A stretch of 64,000 nucleotides of DNA from Trichocoleus desertorum NBK24. Lineage in GTDB: Bacteria; Cyanobacteriota; Cyanobacteriia; FACHB-46. The stretch lies in the NCBI RefSeq assembly GCF_030409055.1, contig NZ_CP116619.1, positions 5,223,969 to 5,287,968 on the forward strand, written 5' to 3'. Positions 53,092 through 61,949 of this stretch are shown here, one piece after another (position 1 is the first letter of the stretch; each line of letters opens with the position of its first letter). Under the pieces are notes generated by a model. That model worked only from the letters and a program-made list of their open reading frames with translations, was not told where the DNA came from and ran no database searches. Position numbers and translations under genes: made by a program.

Positions 53092-54324
53092 TTACAAACT
53101 CAAGCCTTTTAAGGGTTTTTGCTCTGTTCCTGCTTCCAGTCCCTTACTTTGAATCAGGACGTTAAAGTTGCCCAGTCCCATCGGGCTTGCTAGGGCATGT
53201 AATGCTTCTCGCCGACTCAGCAAAGTTTGTAAAGACTGTCCCGGTTGGCTGAGATCTGTCTGAGACAGGGCGGCAATGCGATCGCCTAGACCGAGTGCCA
53301 TCAAAAATAAGCCTTGCTGGATCAGCCCCACTAGTTGCAAGCCACAGCGATCACCTTGGCGTTCTAGAGCGGTAAAGTCTACGTGGGCCGTAATATCTTG
53401 ATACCCCACATATAGATAAGGATTGTTGTGATAGCGATGTTGGTAGTAGCACTGCAACGTGCCCTCCGATCGCACTGGGCTATAGTAGCGCGTGGCTGGA
53501 TAACCATAGTCGATGGTGAGGAGATATCCACGCTGCAAGCGATCGGCGACTGTTTTTAACCAATCCAAAGCTGCTAGATTGACCTCAGTTCTATATCCTT
53601 CAGGATAATTGCCGGATAACAAAGGGATACCCACCCACTCAAAATATTCTTTGAGTTCAGGGGTTGAGAGTTCTCCCAATTGTTCAGTAAACTGCATCGT
53701 CTCCGGAGCAGATGGGCTAGAACCTAGGGAAACATATACTTCTCGCAGTTCTCCCTCAGTTAGCACTACTTGATGGATCGGAAAAGCATCGACTAACTCA
53801 TTGGAAAAGCAGCAACCCACAATAGAATCAACCGGAATCTCCTCCCAAGTACACCAACGAATGGGGCTAGAGTCTACTAGGGGCTTGTGTGATCGCAGCC
53901 GTTGTTGTTGTTGCAGCCGCAGTGTCGGAGATCGTTCTACAATCACATAGTCTATAACTTGAAAGAAATCAGGATATTGCTGTTGGAGATATTGCAAAAT
54001 ATCTGTGGCTAAAATCCCCTGACCTGCCCCCATCTCTAGCAACGTAAAAGGAGAAGGTTGCCCTAGCGATCGCCACATATCCACAAATTGCTCCGCCAGC
54101 AGTTCACCAAAGTCGGAACCTAAATGCGGTGAGGTGAAAAAATCTCCTTGGGCACCAATGGTGACAGCCCTAGTGGAATAGTAACCTTGTTGCGGATGGT
54201 AGAGAGCCAAATCCATGTAGTCCGCGAAAGTAATCCGCTGATCGGGACTATTGGTAATTTTCTGGGCAATTACATTGCAGAGTGCCGAGTTACTACCCTC
54301 CGGGTAGCGTTGCTGAGCTGTCAT
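53092..54324 (-). CDS. NDUFAF7/MidA-like SAM-dependent methyltransferase
   Basis: 410 aa of the DUF185 (PF02636) family, whose mitochondrial member NDUFAF7 methylates an Arg of complex I. Family motifs are ITFADYMDLALYHPQQGYYSTR (about residues 31-52), IGAQGDFFTSPHLGSDFGELLAEQFVDMW, LLEMGAGQGILATDIL (SAM binding), YVIVERSPTLR, CCFSNELVDAFPIHQVV and LTIDYGYPATRYY. In cyanobacteria a role in NDH-1 assembly is plausible, but inferred. The start overlaps the DedA gene stop by 4 bp (ATGA), a coupled pair. Confidence 0.9.
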   Translation of the reverse strand: MTAQQRYPEGSNSALCNVIAQKITNSPDQRITFADYMDLALYHPQQGYYSTRAVTIGAQGDFFTSPHLGSDFGELLAEQFVDMWRSLGQPSPFTLLEMGAGQGILATDILQYLQQQYPDFFQVIDYVIVERSPTLRLQQQQRLRSHKPLVDSSPIRWCTWEEIPVDSIVGCCFSNELVDAFPIHQVVLTEGELREVYVSLGSSPSAPETMQFTEQLGELSTPELKEYFEWVGIPLLSGNYPEGYRTEVNLAALDWLKTVADRLQRGYLLTIDYGYPATRYYSPVRSEGTLQCYYQHRYHNNPYLYVGYQDITAHVDFTALERQGDRCGLQLVGLIQQGLFLMALGLGDRIAALSQTDLSQPGQSLQTLLSRREALHALASPMGLGNFNVLIQSKGLEAGTEQKPLKGLSL

Positions 54325-54947
54325 AGTTTCGATTGTAATTTTTTTGCTCTTAATTCTTTTGCTCTTAAGCTTGACTGTGGTTTAGCGCGCCGAATTTTAT
54401 ACCTAAATAGCAAAACTACCATTGTTACCAACAGGATTGCCATAATGACATTGGAAGCAGGGCCAAGATACTGTCTGACTAAGTAGTAGCGATCGCCTAA
54501 GACATATCCTGCACTAGCTAGCAAAGATGACCAAACCAGGGTGCCGCAGCTCACATAACCCAGAAACAACAGCACAGGCATACCGCTGATGCCAGCAGGC
54601 ACAGAAATAACTGTCCGGACTCCTGGCACGACCCGACTCATGACCAGCGCTCTGCCTCCATACTGCTTAAACCAAGCCTTAGACTTCTCAATATCTTCTG
54701 CTGATACTTTAATCCAACCCCCCGATTGATGGGCCAATTTCTGTAGTCCTGGTTCCCCCAAATACTTACCTGCAAAGTACCAAGGTAATACACCTATTAA
54801 AGTCCCGAAGACCCCTGCCGACACGGCATACACCAAATTCAATTGACCTTGGGCTGCCATAAAACCTGCTAACGGCATGATGACTTCCGAGGGGAGAGGC
54901 GCGATCAATGTCAGCAGTATGATTCCGAGGTAGCTCAATGATTCCAT
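54321..54947 (-). CDS. DedA/VTT-family membrane protein
   Basis: 208 aa with hydrophobic segments at about 7-28, 35-60, 130-160 and 165-190. The VTT motif regions EVIMPLAGFMAAQGQLN, GTLIGVLPWYFAGKYLGEPGLQKL (including the G-x-x-x-P-Y-like turn) and RVVPGVRTVISVPAGISGM match DedA flippase/transporter-type proteins, which maintain undecaprenyl phosphate or lipid distribution. The C-terminal tail contains a five-residue tandem repeat (LRAKE, LRAKK, LQSKL) encoded by 15-bp duplicates. The stop overlaps the downstream start by 4 bp. Substrate not deducible. Confidence 0.88.
   Translation of the reverse strand: MESLSYLGIILLTLIAPLPSEVIMPLAGFMAAQGQLNLVYAVSAGVFGTLIGVLPWYFAGKYLGEPGLQKLAHQSGGWIKVSAEDIEKSKAWFKQYGGRALVMSRVVPGVRTVISVPAGISGMPVLLFLGYVSCGTLVWSSLLASAGYVLGDRYYLVRQYLGPASNVIMAILLVTMVVLLFRYKIRRAKPQSSLRAKELRAKKLQSKL
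54339..54368 (-). repeat. 15-bp in-frame tandem repeat in the DedA C terminus
   Basis: TTTTTTTGCTCTTAA (54339-54353) and TTCTTTTGCTCTTAA (54354-54368) are 15-bp neighbours coding LRAKK and LRAKE on the minus strand, near the gene's end. The repeat keeps the frame. Confidence 0.8.
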
Positions 54948-55064
54948 ATCGGGGTTGCCTTGCTAGCCTGCCATTCATTCTCTACGATCGCGCCGCAATT
55001 AGCCTTTGTCAAATTAGCAACAGTATAGTGAGTTAACCAGACATATTTTGGTAGGGCATTTCTA

Positions 55065-55505
55065 ATGAAAGACTACGGACCACCGCTACTTCCGCCTTTT
55101 CAATGTTTTATGGGTCAATGGGAAGGGCTGTGTAAAACCTTTGACCTAGAAGGAAATTTCCTGGAAGCGTCAGCAGTTCATGCTGATATTCATTGGATTG
55201 AACCAAAGGTCTGGCAATTCAATGAACACTTTGATAACTTGTACGGCTACGGTGCAATCACGTTTAATTGCCCAATCAGGGTTACCGGAAAAACTTGCTA
55301 TGGTGAGGACGCGCAACTCAAAATCCGGGGTACAGAACTAACACCCTATAACTATATCTTTCAAGTTCAAAGCACCATATCTCAGACCACTATATTCAAC
55401 AACCATTATTTTCAAGATCCTAATCAGCGCCGTATCATCACCCACAAGCTCCAAAATGGAGAAAGCCACATTTTTCAGATTCAAGATTTTGTCAGAGTTA
55501 GATAG
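55065..55505 (+). CDS. Conserved hypothetical protein, DUF3598-like
   Basis: 146 aa. The start MKDYGPPLLPPFQCFMGQWEGLCKTFDLEGNFLEASAV and the alternating beta pattern (FNEHFDNLYGYGAITFNCPIRVTGKTCYG) suggest a lipocalin-like barrel of the DUF3598 type known from cyanobacteria and plants. No signal peptide. The function of such proteins is not established; some lipocalin relatives bind tetrapyrrole pigments. The name is tentative. It is divergent from the DedA pair. Confidence 0.55.
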   Translation: MKDYGPPLLPPFQCFMGQWEGLCKTFDLEGNFLEASAVHADIHWIEPKVWQFNEHFDNLYGYGAITFNCPIRVTGKTCYGEDAQLKIRGTELTPYNYIFQVQSTISQTTIFNNHYFQDPNQRRIITHKLQNGESHIFQIQDFVRVR

Positions 55506-55625
55506 TGGGCGATCGCGAGAAGTGTTAAGCCGAAATTGTGTTGAGTTATACCTCCAGACAGACTGGGAAGGGATGGCAGGGCTGTTACGCTAAGCCTGTC
55601 ACTAAGTGCTTATGGTCGTTTCTAC

Positions 55626-56699
55626 ATGACGGGACTCTGGCTTGGCTTTCTGGGGCTAGCAATTATTAGCGTGACTGTTTTTGATGTGCTTTCCACCACA
55701 TTGAGCATTAGTGGAGGTGGTGGCCCGATAACCGCTAGAGTCGCTACTGGGTTGTGGAATTTGGTCTTAAAGCAACACCATAGCTGTAGGCGCGATCGCC
55801 AAGCTTCCCATCGACGACTGACCAAACTGGGATACGGCATTGCCTTAAGTCCAATTGTGATCTGGCTCGGCTTAATCTGGATGGGGTGGACGCTCATTTT
55901 TAGTGCTACGCCTGAGGCGGTTGCTAATGCCGAAACAGAAGTTCCCGCAGATATTTGGACCCGGATTTATTTCACAGGCTACACCTTATTTACCCTAGGA
56001 CTCGGTGACTACAAGCCCTTGGGGCCATTTTGGCAAATCGTCACTGCGATCGCTGCTCTCAATGGCTTCTTTTTCGTCACCTTTTCTATTTCTTATCTAA
56101 TTCCGGTCGTCTCAGCCGCCACAGCCCAACAACAGTTATCCTCTTATATCTCTACGCTCGGCAAGAGTGCGGATGAAATTGTGGTTAAAGCTTGGAATGG
56201 CAAAGACTTTGGTGCTTTAACTCAGCACTTCATAGCCTTAACCCCGATGCTGACACTGCATGCGCAACTTTATCCCGCTTATCCTGTGGTGCGATTCTTT
56301 CATAGCGATCGCCGCTCTTATGCCGCCGCCCCTAGTATTGCCGCTCTAGATGAAGCGCTCACGCTGCTGGAGTTTGGCGTCAAACCAGAATGCCGTCCGG
56401 ATGCGGTAGCACTCTACCCACTGCGGCAAGCGATCTCAGAACTGATTGAAACGCTGCGCTTTACCTTTATTGAACCGGGAAAACAACTCCCCCCCTCTCC
56501 TTCGCTGCACCAATTACGGAAGTATGGTATCCCTACGATCAGCGATCAGGTCTTTAATCTTGCAGTCCAAGATTTGGCAAAACGACGCCAGTTACTCCTC
56601 ACCTTGGTTTGCCATGATGGTTGGTGTTGGGATGATGTGACTGCTTCGGAGGCGATTCCTTATGTGCGCAACCCTAAAGTTTCCCCGCAAGGATGGTAG
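55626..56699 (+). CDS. Ion-channel family membrane protein (two-pore-helix K+ channel type)
   Basis: 357 aa. Membrane helices at about 3-25 and 77-98, then a pore loop DIWTRIYFTGYTLFTLGLGDYKPLGPFW (about 115-140) and a following helix (about 145-170). The selectivity-filter-like sequence is TLGLGD where K+ channels have TVGYGD. The cytosolic C-terminal 190 residues are helical, with RRQASHRRL on the first loop and no ligand-binding domain recognised. Ion selectivity is uncertain because of the altered filter. It has no obvious operon partners; DUF1206 follows after about 130 bp. Confidence 0.82.
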   Translation: MTGLWLGFLGLAIISVTVFDVLSTTLSISGGGGPITARVATGLWNLVLKQHHSCRRDRQASHRRLTKLGYGIALSPIVIWLGLIWMGWTLIFSATPEAVANAETEVPADIWTRIYFTGYTLFTLGLGDYKPLGPFWQIVTAIAALNGFFFVTFSISYLIPVVSAATAQQQLSSYISTLGKSADEIVVKAWNGKDFGALTQHFIALTPMLTLHAQLYPAYPVVRFFHSDRRSYAAAPSIAALDEALTLLEFGVKPECRPDAVALYPLRQAISELIETLRFTFIEPGKQLPPSPSLHQLRKYGIPTISDQVFNLAVQDLAKRRQLLLTLVCHDGWCWDDVTASEAIPYVRNPKVSPQGW

Positions 56700-56832
56700 T
56701 GGCAGTGGGCTTAATCGATACCGCAAGTTGCCGAAAATCTCCCTATAAACCTCACCTTCCGGAAGACAGAGGATAAGGGCGATCGCTGCTAGCTTAGAAC
56801 CAATCCAACAAGGGCAAGTGAGAGGCAGAGCA

Positions 56833-57690
56833 ATGAGAGGGCGCAATTCAGTAGAACGAGCGGGTGATCAAGCAGGACGAACCGCAAGGCAGGTTGCGAC
56901 TCAGCCGTGGGTGGAACCTCTAGCCCGATTTGGGTATACCGCTAAGGGGATTGTCTACGGCTTAGTGGGTCTCCTGGCCGCTCAAGCTGCTTTTGGCGCA
57001 GGTGGCAAAACCACAGATTCGCAAGGAGCGCTGCAAACGATACTAGAGCAGCCTTTTGGGCAGTTCTTGCTAGGTTTGATAGCGATCGGTTTGTTGGGTT
57101 ATGTGCTCTGGAGCTTGGTTCAAGCGGCGATGGATACTGAAAATAAGGGAACAGACGCCAAAGGAATTGCCCAGCGACTCGGTTATGTGGGGACGGCGAT
57201 CGTCTACTCAGGGTTGGCGCTGACGGCGGCTAAGTTGGCATTGGGTTCTGGGGGCGGTGGGGGCGGTAATGCTTCCCAAGATTGGACGGCTCGCCTTTTG
57301 GCTCAACCCTTTGGTCAATGGCTGGTAGGCACCATTGGAGCCTTGACTATTGGCTTTGGTTTCTATCACTTCTATGAAGCCTATACTGCCAAGTTCCGTC
57401 GTAAATTGAAGCTCAACGAAATGAGTGCGCCTGAGAAAACCTGGGCGACGCGGATGGGTCGGTTTGGTCTAGCCGCCAGAGGTGTTGTATTTACCGTCAT
57501 TGGCTTTTTCCTAATTCAGGCGGCTCGGTCTTCTAATGCCAGTGAGGTGCGCGGGCTAGGAGGCGCTTTGGCGGCTTTAGCGAGTCAACCTTATGGCCCT
57601 TGGTTGTTGGGTTTAGTAGCACTGGGGTTGGTAGCCTATGGCATTTACAATTTTGTCCAAGCTCGCTATCGCCAGATGGTCATCCAATAG
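56833..57690 (+). CDS. DUF1206 membrane protein
   Basis: 285 aa from ATG 56833 (GAGG upstream; a GTG lies at 56818). Three related units, each of two membrane spans, begin LARFGYTAKGIVYGLVGLLA, AQRLGYVGTAIVYSGLALTA and GRFGLAARGVVFTVIGFFL; each unit has a QPFGQxLLGLIAIG- or QPYGPWLLGLVALG-type second helix. This is the DUF1206 architecture. Function unknown. Confidence 0.9.
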   Translation: MRGRNSVERAGDQAGRTARQVATQPWVEPLARFGYTAKGIVYGLVGLLAAQAAFGAGGKTTDSQGALQTILEQPFGQFLLGLIAIGLLGYVLWSLVQAAMDTENKGTDAKGIAQRLGYVGTAIVYSGLALTAAKLALGSGGGGGGNASQDWTARLLAQPFGQWLVGTIGALTIGFGFYHFYEAYTAKFRRKLKLNEMSAPEKTWATRMGRFGLAARGVVFTVIGFFLIQAARSSNASEVRGLGGALAALASQPYGPWLLGLVALGLVAYGIYNFVQARYRQMVIQ

Positions 57691-57736
57691 GTTCTCCCTT
57701 TAAGATCAGAATTGCTCTCTCAATTTCATCTGACGC

Positions 57737-58516
57737 ATGCTGCCACGCGAAGACCTATTAAAAGGCATTGAAAATCGAGACGCGATCGCCCGTGTCATTG
57801 ACCAAGCAGACCAAGCGATCAAAACTTGGGAAGTCGTCTGTAGCGATTTTCTCGCCCCTCCAGAACTCGCTGACATGCAGCAAGCGTTGGGTCGGCTGAC
57901 CGAAGTACAGGTGTTAGCGTGGGGCGGCTACCCACAAGCCGAACGACAACGAGTGGCGATCGCCCGAGCCGAATTGCCGCTAGAAGCGAGTCAGGTAGAA
58001 ATAGCAGCCCTTGATATTGCAGGCAACTTCTTGTTTGACCCTGCTACCCACCGTGACTTCCTCGGAGCGCTTTTAGGGACAGGCATTGTCCGAGAAAAAG
58101 TAGGTGACATTATTGTGTTGGGTGAGCGCGGAGCGCAGGCGATTGTCGTGCCTGACCTAGTAGAGTTTCTAGAACTCCACCTCAATCAAGTGCGATCGGT
58201 GCCCGTAAAAACGCGGCGAATTGAACTGAGCGAACTCAAAATCCGAGAACCCAAGAAAAAAGAACTGACGACGGTAGAAGCTTCACTGCGTTTAGATGCG
58301 ATCGCCTCAGCAGGTTTTGGCATGTCTCGCAGCAAAATGGTGGACTTGATTGATGGGGGAGATGTCCGAGTGAACTGGAAGGAGATCACCTCTTCGAGTC
58401 ATCAACTCAAACCAGGAGACTTAGTGGCAATCCGAGGCAAAGGTCGCTTAGAAGTGGGTGAAGTCGCTGTGACCAAAAAAGATCGCTATCGCATTCAACT
58501 GACTCGATTTGTGTAA
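57737..58516 (+). CDS. Photosystem II S4 domain protein
   Basis: 259 aa. The N-terminal 175 residues (MLPREDLLKGIENRD, ERQRVAIAR, LDIAGNFLFDPATHRDFLGALLGTGIVREKVGDI, GAQAIVV) and the C-terminal S4 RNA-binding domain (LRLDAIASAGFGMSRSKMVDLIDGGDVRVNWK, GDLVAIRGKGRLEVGEV) match the cyanobacterial and plastid family (related to YlmH) associated with photosystem II. It probably binds RNA through the S4 domain, with a role in PSII biogenesis or translation. The 3' end, including the stop, is tandemly duplicated. Confidence 0.92.
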   Translation: MLPREDLLKGIENRDAIARVIDQADQAIKTWEVVCSDFLAPPELADMQQALGRLTEVQVLAWGGYPQAERQRVAIARAELPLEASQVEIAALDIAGNFLFDPATHRDFLGALLGTGIVREKVGDIIVLGERGAQAIVVPDLVEFLELHLNQVRSVPVKTRRIELSELKIREPKKKELTTVEASLRLDAIASAGFGMSRSKMVDLIDGGDVRVNWKEITSSSHQLKPGDLVAIRGKGRLEVGEVAVTKKDRYRIQLTRFV

Positions 58517-58543
58517 GCATAAACTCGATTTATGTGAGCATGG
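58502..58543. repeat. 21-bp tandem duplication across the PSII S4 gene stop codon
   Basis: ACTCGATTTGTGTAAGCATA plus A (58502-58522, containing the TAA stop at 58514-58516) is followed directly by a near-copy starting ACTCGATTTATGTGAGCAT (58523-58543), about 17 of 21 matching. Confidence 0.85.
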
Positions 58544-58553
58544 AGGCGATCGC

Positions 58554-59024
58554 TCAGCTCAATTTAGCGCTACATTCCAAAATCAACCGTTGGTTTTCTA
58601 CAGAATAAGGTTGAATTTCTAAAGCGCGCCGAAAAGCGGGAATCGCTTCTCGGTATTCGCCCAACGCCACATGACATAGCCCAATCCCATGTAGTGCGCC
58701 AAAGTGAATGGGGTTGAGCTGCACCACTTGTTGGCAGTCAGCCAGAGACTTACGATACTTAGCTTGGATGTAATACAGCACTGCTCGTCGGTTCCATGCT
58801 TCGGCAAAGTCAGGTAGATCCTGAACTAGCTGGGTGAGCACCGCTTCTGCCTGGAGTTTTTCTCCGTTTTCTAACAACATCTGTGCTTGTCGAATGCGTT
58901 CTAGGCCCAAAACACCTTTCTGCTCAAACCAGCGTCGCCACAATTCTTGAGTAGCATGATTACGCACCTCTGGGTCTGCGTGTTTGAGGTCTGTCAGTAG
59001 TCGCTCAATTGATTGATTATCCAT
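58554..59024 (-). CDS. TPR-repeat protein
   Basis: 156 aa. An N-terminal ARM/HEAT-like helix pair (QSIERLLTDLKHADPEVRNHATQELWRRWFEQKG) is followed by three tetratricopeptide repeats (about residues 55-150): FAEAWNRRAVLYYIQAKYRKSLADCQQVVQLNPIHFGALHGIGLCHVALGEYREAIPAFRRALEIQP. A soluble protein-interaction module of unknown partner. It is divergent from the PspA-like cluster. Confidence 0.9.
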   Translation of the reverse strand: MDNQSIERLLTDLKHADPEVRNHATQELWRRWFEQKGVLGLERIRQAQMLLENGEKLQAEAVLTQLVQDLPDFAEAWNRRAVLYYIQAKYRKSLADCQQVVQLNPIHFGALHGIGLCHVALGEYREAIPAFRRALEIQPYSVENQRLILECSAKLS

Positions 59025-59173
59025 GCACTATGACTCTACCGTGAGAATCAGCGAGGTTTCTCCTCTCCTATTGTGGCCTCAATTAAAGGCTAATTGTAAA
59101 GTTTTGCAAAATTCTAAATAAGTTCTTGGCTAGAGCCTGAGAAGCACATAGGCGATCGCTTCTCGAAATATCG

Positions 59174-59938
59174 ATGTCGTTACAACGGCTGGATCTTGGC
59201 TCTATGGCTCAAAAACATTTCAAACAATTTATCTATTGGTTCTTGGGAGAGCGGGCTGGACGTGTACTCACAGCCACTTGGTCTTGGCTTTGGGGCTTGC
59301 CTGTAGAGTCAGGCGGCAAGATTGCGGTGGAGGTGGCTCAGGAATCTTTGCAAGCTATGCAAAAGTCGGTCGCTCAACTCACCCAATCAGTTGCAACTCT
59401 AATGGCTGCTTACCAGCAGGCTAAGAGTATGTACGAAAGTAGACAGAAAGAATTTCAACAAGCTGAACAACAAGCCGTTTTGGCGCAGCAACAAGGCAAT
59501 GCGGAAGCCGCTCGAATGGCAATAACAAAGGCCATTTTGCTCGATCGATCGCTGCCTTCCTTAGCAGAACAATTTGCTAAAGCGGAGACAGTGGTGCGGA
59601 GTGCAAAGGACAGACTCGACCGAGAACGCCAGAAGCTGGAAACTTACAAACTGGAGATGCAAAATCTCAAAGATTTGGCCGAGTTGAATGAGGCGCTGGC
59701 TGTGATCGATCAGGCTAATACTGAACTTGAAATTGGCTCTGCGCGATCGCAGTTTGCTACGGCTCAAACTTCTGTAGAGCGGCGACATCTCCAGATGACT
59801 GCACAGGCCGAACTCTCAGATAACCCAGCGGAGAAACTAACCGCAGATTTAGCTCAAATGACCCTCGACGATGAGATTGCTCAACGACTGCGACGACTAA
59901 CGAATTCATCTCGATCTGTTACTCCCTCGGATGCCTAA
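59174..59938 (+). CDS. PspA/IM30-like coiled-coil protein
   Basis: 254 aa from ATG 59174 (ATG 59204, MAQKHFKQFIYWFLGE, is a second option). The N-terminal helix YWFLGERAGRVLTATWSWLWGLPV resembles an amphipathic membrane-binding helix. The rest is a long coiled coil with heptads (SLQAMQKSVAQLTQSVATLMAAYQQAKSMYESRQKEFQQAEQQAVLAQQQGN and later RQKLETYKLEMQNLKDLAELNEALAVIDQ). PspA/IM30 family membership is likely but the sequence is divergent. It is the first gene of a six-gene one-strand cluster ending in a CHAT protease; the next gene starts within 15 bp. Confidence 0.7.
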   Translation: MSLQRLDLGSMAQKHFKQFIYWFLGERAGRVLTATWSWLWGLPVESGGKIAVEVAQESLQAMQKSVAQLTQSVATLMAAYQQAKSMYESRQKEFQQAEQQAVLAQQQGNAEAARMAITKAILLDRSLPSLAEQFAKAETVVRSAKDRLDRERQKLETYKLEMQNLKDLAELNEALAVIDQANTELEIGSARSQFATAQTSVERRHLQMTAQAELSDNPAEKLTADLAQMTLDDEIAQRLRRLTNSSRSVTPSDA

Positions 59939-59951
59939 AGGAACTCCTACC

Positions 59952-61358
59952 ATGACTTCAGCTCAAAAAAGAACTTCTACTTCTGTGCGTCCCAAAGCCA
60001 GCATTCCGCCCATTGTGCTGTTGCTAATGGGTTTAGGGCTGGTGACAGGCATCTCTTGGCTCAAGGGGAATATCTTTTCTCAATCATCTAAGTCGCTAAA
60101 TACTGGTTCCCTCAAAGACCGTATCAGTCTGGGTAACAAGCTTTTGATTGAGGCGGATGCTACACCAGAGAAACGTGCAGGCATCGCTGCTTTTGCTAAA
60201 GGAGATTTTGAAGGTGCGATCGCTCAATTTGAGGCTTCTTTGCAAAAGCGCCAAAATGACCCGGAGACACTGATCTATTGGAATAATGCCCGCATTAGTA
60301 AATCGGCACTGCGAATGCGAATTGCCGTGAGTGTTCCCATTGGCAGCAATCTGAATGTGGCGCAGGAGATGTTGCGCGGGGTCGCTCAAGCTCAGGATGA
60401 AGTGAATCAAAATGGTGGCATCAATGGTGTGCCACTACAGGTAAAAATCGTCAACGATGAGAATGATCCAGAGATTGTGAAGCAGGTGGCGACAGAGTTG
60501 GTCAAAGACCCAAGCATCCTTGCGGTGGTAGGACATAACGCCAGCAATGCTTCTTTGGTTGCGGCTCCCGTCTACCAACAGGGACAATTGGTGATGGTGA
60601 CTCCGACTAGCTTTGCTAATAATCTCTCTGGGTTTGGCAGTTATATCTTTCGTGCTGTTCCCACGATTCGACTCATGGCGGAACCCTTAGCTCAACAGGT
60701 AGTTGATACCGCTCGCAAGACCAACATTGCTGTGTGCTACGACTCTCAAGCTCCAGACAATGTCTCATTTAAAGATGAGTTTGTGGCAGCGCTGGTGGCT
60801 AAGGGTGGCAAGCTAGTACCGACGGTCTGTGATTTCTCTAATCCTACTTTTAACCCCGCCACTGCGATCGCCCAAGCGGTGAGTAGTGGAGCAGATGGGC
60901 TATTAATTTCTCCTCATATTGATCGACTCGATCGCGCCATTGATCTCGCTAGGGCCAATCAGGGCAAGCTGGCTTTATTCGGTAGCCCCACTCTCTATAC
61001 CATCAAAACATTGCAATCTGGACAGAACGATGTCAATGGCTTAGTCCTGCCTGTTCCTTGGCATCCGACTGTTTTTGCCGACCAGCCATTTGGAATCAAT
61101 GCGAAATATCGCTGGGGAGGAGCGGTCAACTGGCGTACAGCAATGACCTATGATGCTAGTCGCGCCATCATCAAGGGTTTAGAACAGGATGAAACTCGGA
61201 GTGGCTTGCAGAATGTTTTGCGGAGTCCAAGTTTCTCAGCCTCTGGATCGGGAAATCCGGTGAAGTTTTTGCCATCGGGCGATCGCTTAGGCCAAGCAGT
61301 TTTGGTGCAAGTCCAACCTAGCGGCTCTGGCTATGATTTTGTACCCATTCGTCCGTAA
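59952..61358 (+). CDS. ABC-type substrate-binding protein with N-terminal membrane anchor
   Basis: 468 aa from ATG 59952 (AAGGA about 9 bases upstream). A single N-terminal membrane helix (PPIVLLLMGLGLVTGISWL) anchors it. A short TPR-like segment (AGIAAFAKGDFEGAIAQFEASLQKRQNDPETLIYWNNARI) precedes a periplasmic-binding-protein-type-I domain (RIAVSVPIGSNLNVAQEMLRGVAQAQDEVNQNGGINGVPL, AVVGHNASNASLVAAPVYQQGQL, VMVTPTSFANNLSGFGSYIFRAVPT). The fold resembles branched-chain amino-acid receptors, but no transporter genes are next to it. In this cluster it could act as a ligand sensor rather than an importer (inference). Confidence 0.85.
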   Translation: MTSAQKRTSTSVRPKASIPPIVLLLMGLGLVTGISWLKGNIFSQSSKSLNTGSLKDRISLGNKLLIEADATPEKRAGIAAFAKGDFEGAIAQFEASLQKRQNDPETLIYWNNARISKSALRMRIAVSVPIGSNLNVAQEMLRGVAQAQDEVNQNGGINGVPLQVKIVNDENDPEIVKQVATELVKDPSILAVVGHNASNASLVAAPVYQQGQLVMVTPTSFANNLSGFGSYIFRAVPTIRLMAEPLAQQVVDTARKTNIAVCYDSQAPDNVSFKDEFVAALVAKGGKLVPTVCDFSNPTFNPATAIAQAVSSGADGLLISPHIDRLDRAIDLARANQGKLALFGSPTLYTIKTLQSGQNDVNGLVLPVPWHPTVFADQPFGINAKYRWGGAVNWRTAMTYDASRAIIKGLEQDETRSGLQNVLRSPSFSASGSGNPVKFLPSGDRLGQAVLVQVQPSGSGYDFVPIRP

Positions 61359-61394
61359 ATGTTGTGGTTAGTGAAGTGGTAGGAGATTGAAATT

Positions 61395-61901
61395 TTGCCC
61401 TTTGATTACTCAAGTAGGTTGTGGGGTTGTGAAGATGAAGGCTTCTTCAGAGACCGAGAGCTAAAACCGCTTCGTCAACAGGGTCCACACTGCGTTGCGA
61501 CATCGTTAGCAATTGTGACTGGCTCTACTCCGGAGAACTTCCAAGGGAGCATCAACACTCAAGATCCGGTTTCTTGGTCTAAGGCGTTACGCTCTTGGAA
61601 CATGAAGCTAGCCTACTGCCCCACTGATGTCAGGCGGGTGGCCTTCTACCTGCCAGAGTTAATAAAGCTGGATGATCTGTTCACCATCAGTTACTACCTG
61701 GCAAGAGATAGCGGCAACATTTTGGCAGATCCTAATGAGCAGGGATGGGTTTGTAGTTCTCATGTGGTGGTGCTACATCGGGGTCACGTCTTCGACCCCG
61801 CATCCGGAACGAGGACAGATGCCTTGGCACATCATCTGAATAATTGCCATACGAAGCGGATCTTTAGAGTTGTTCCTGTCAATCATCCGCGTGGACTATA
61901 G
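61395..61901 (+). CDS. C39-like cysteine protease-fold protein
   Basis: 168 aa with TTG start 61395 and AGGAG nine bases upstream; no nearby ATG is in frame. The pattern LRQQGPHCVATSLAIVTG (Gln, then Cys at about 33) and SSHVVVLHRGHVFDPASG (His, then Asp) fits the Gln-Cys-His-Asp set of papain-like and C39-like peptidases or transglutaminases. The chain is short for a full protease and shows no signal peptide. I do not recognise the exact family. It lies between the substrate-binding protein and the sigma-like factor in the same direction. Confidence 0.6.
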   Translation: MPFDYSSRLWGCEDEGFFRDRELKPLRQQGPHCVATSLAIVTGSTPENFQGSINTQDPVSWSKALRSWNMKLAYCPTDVRRVAFYLPELIKLDDLFTISYYLARDSGNILADPNEQGWVCSSHVVVLHRGHVFDPASGTRTDALAHHLNNCHTKRIFRVVPVNHPRGL

Positions 61902-61949
61902 CTTCATGCCCAAACGAGTGCTCTAACATCTTTACCCACATCAGCTTGC

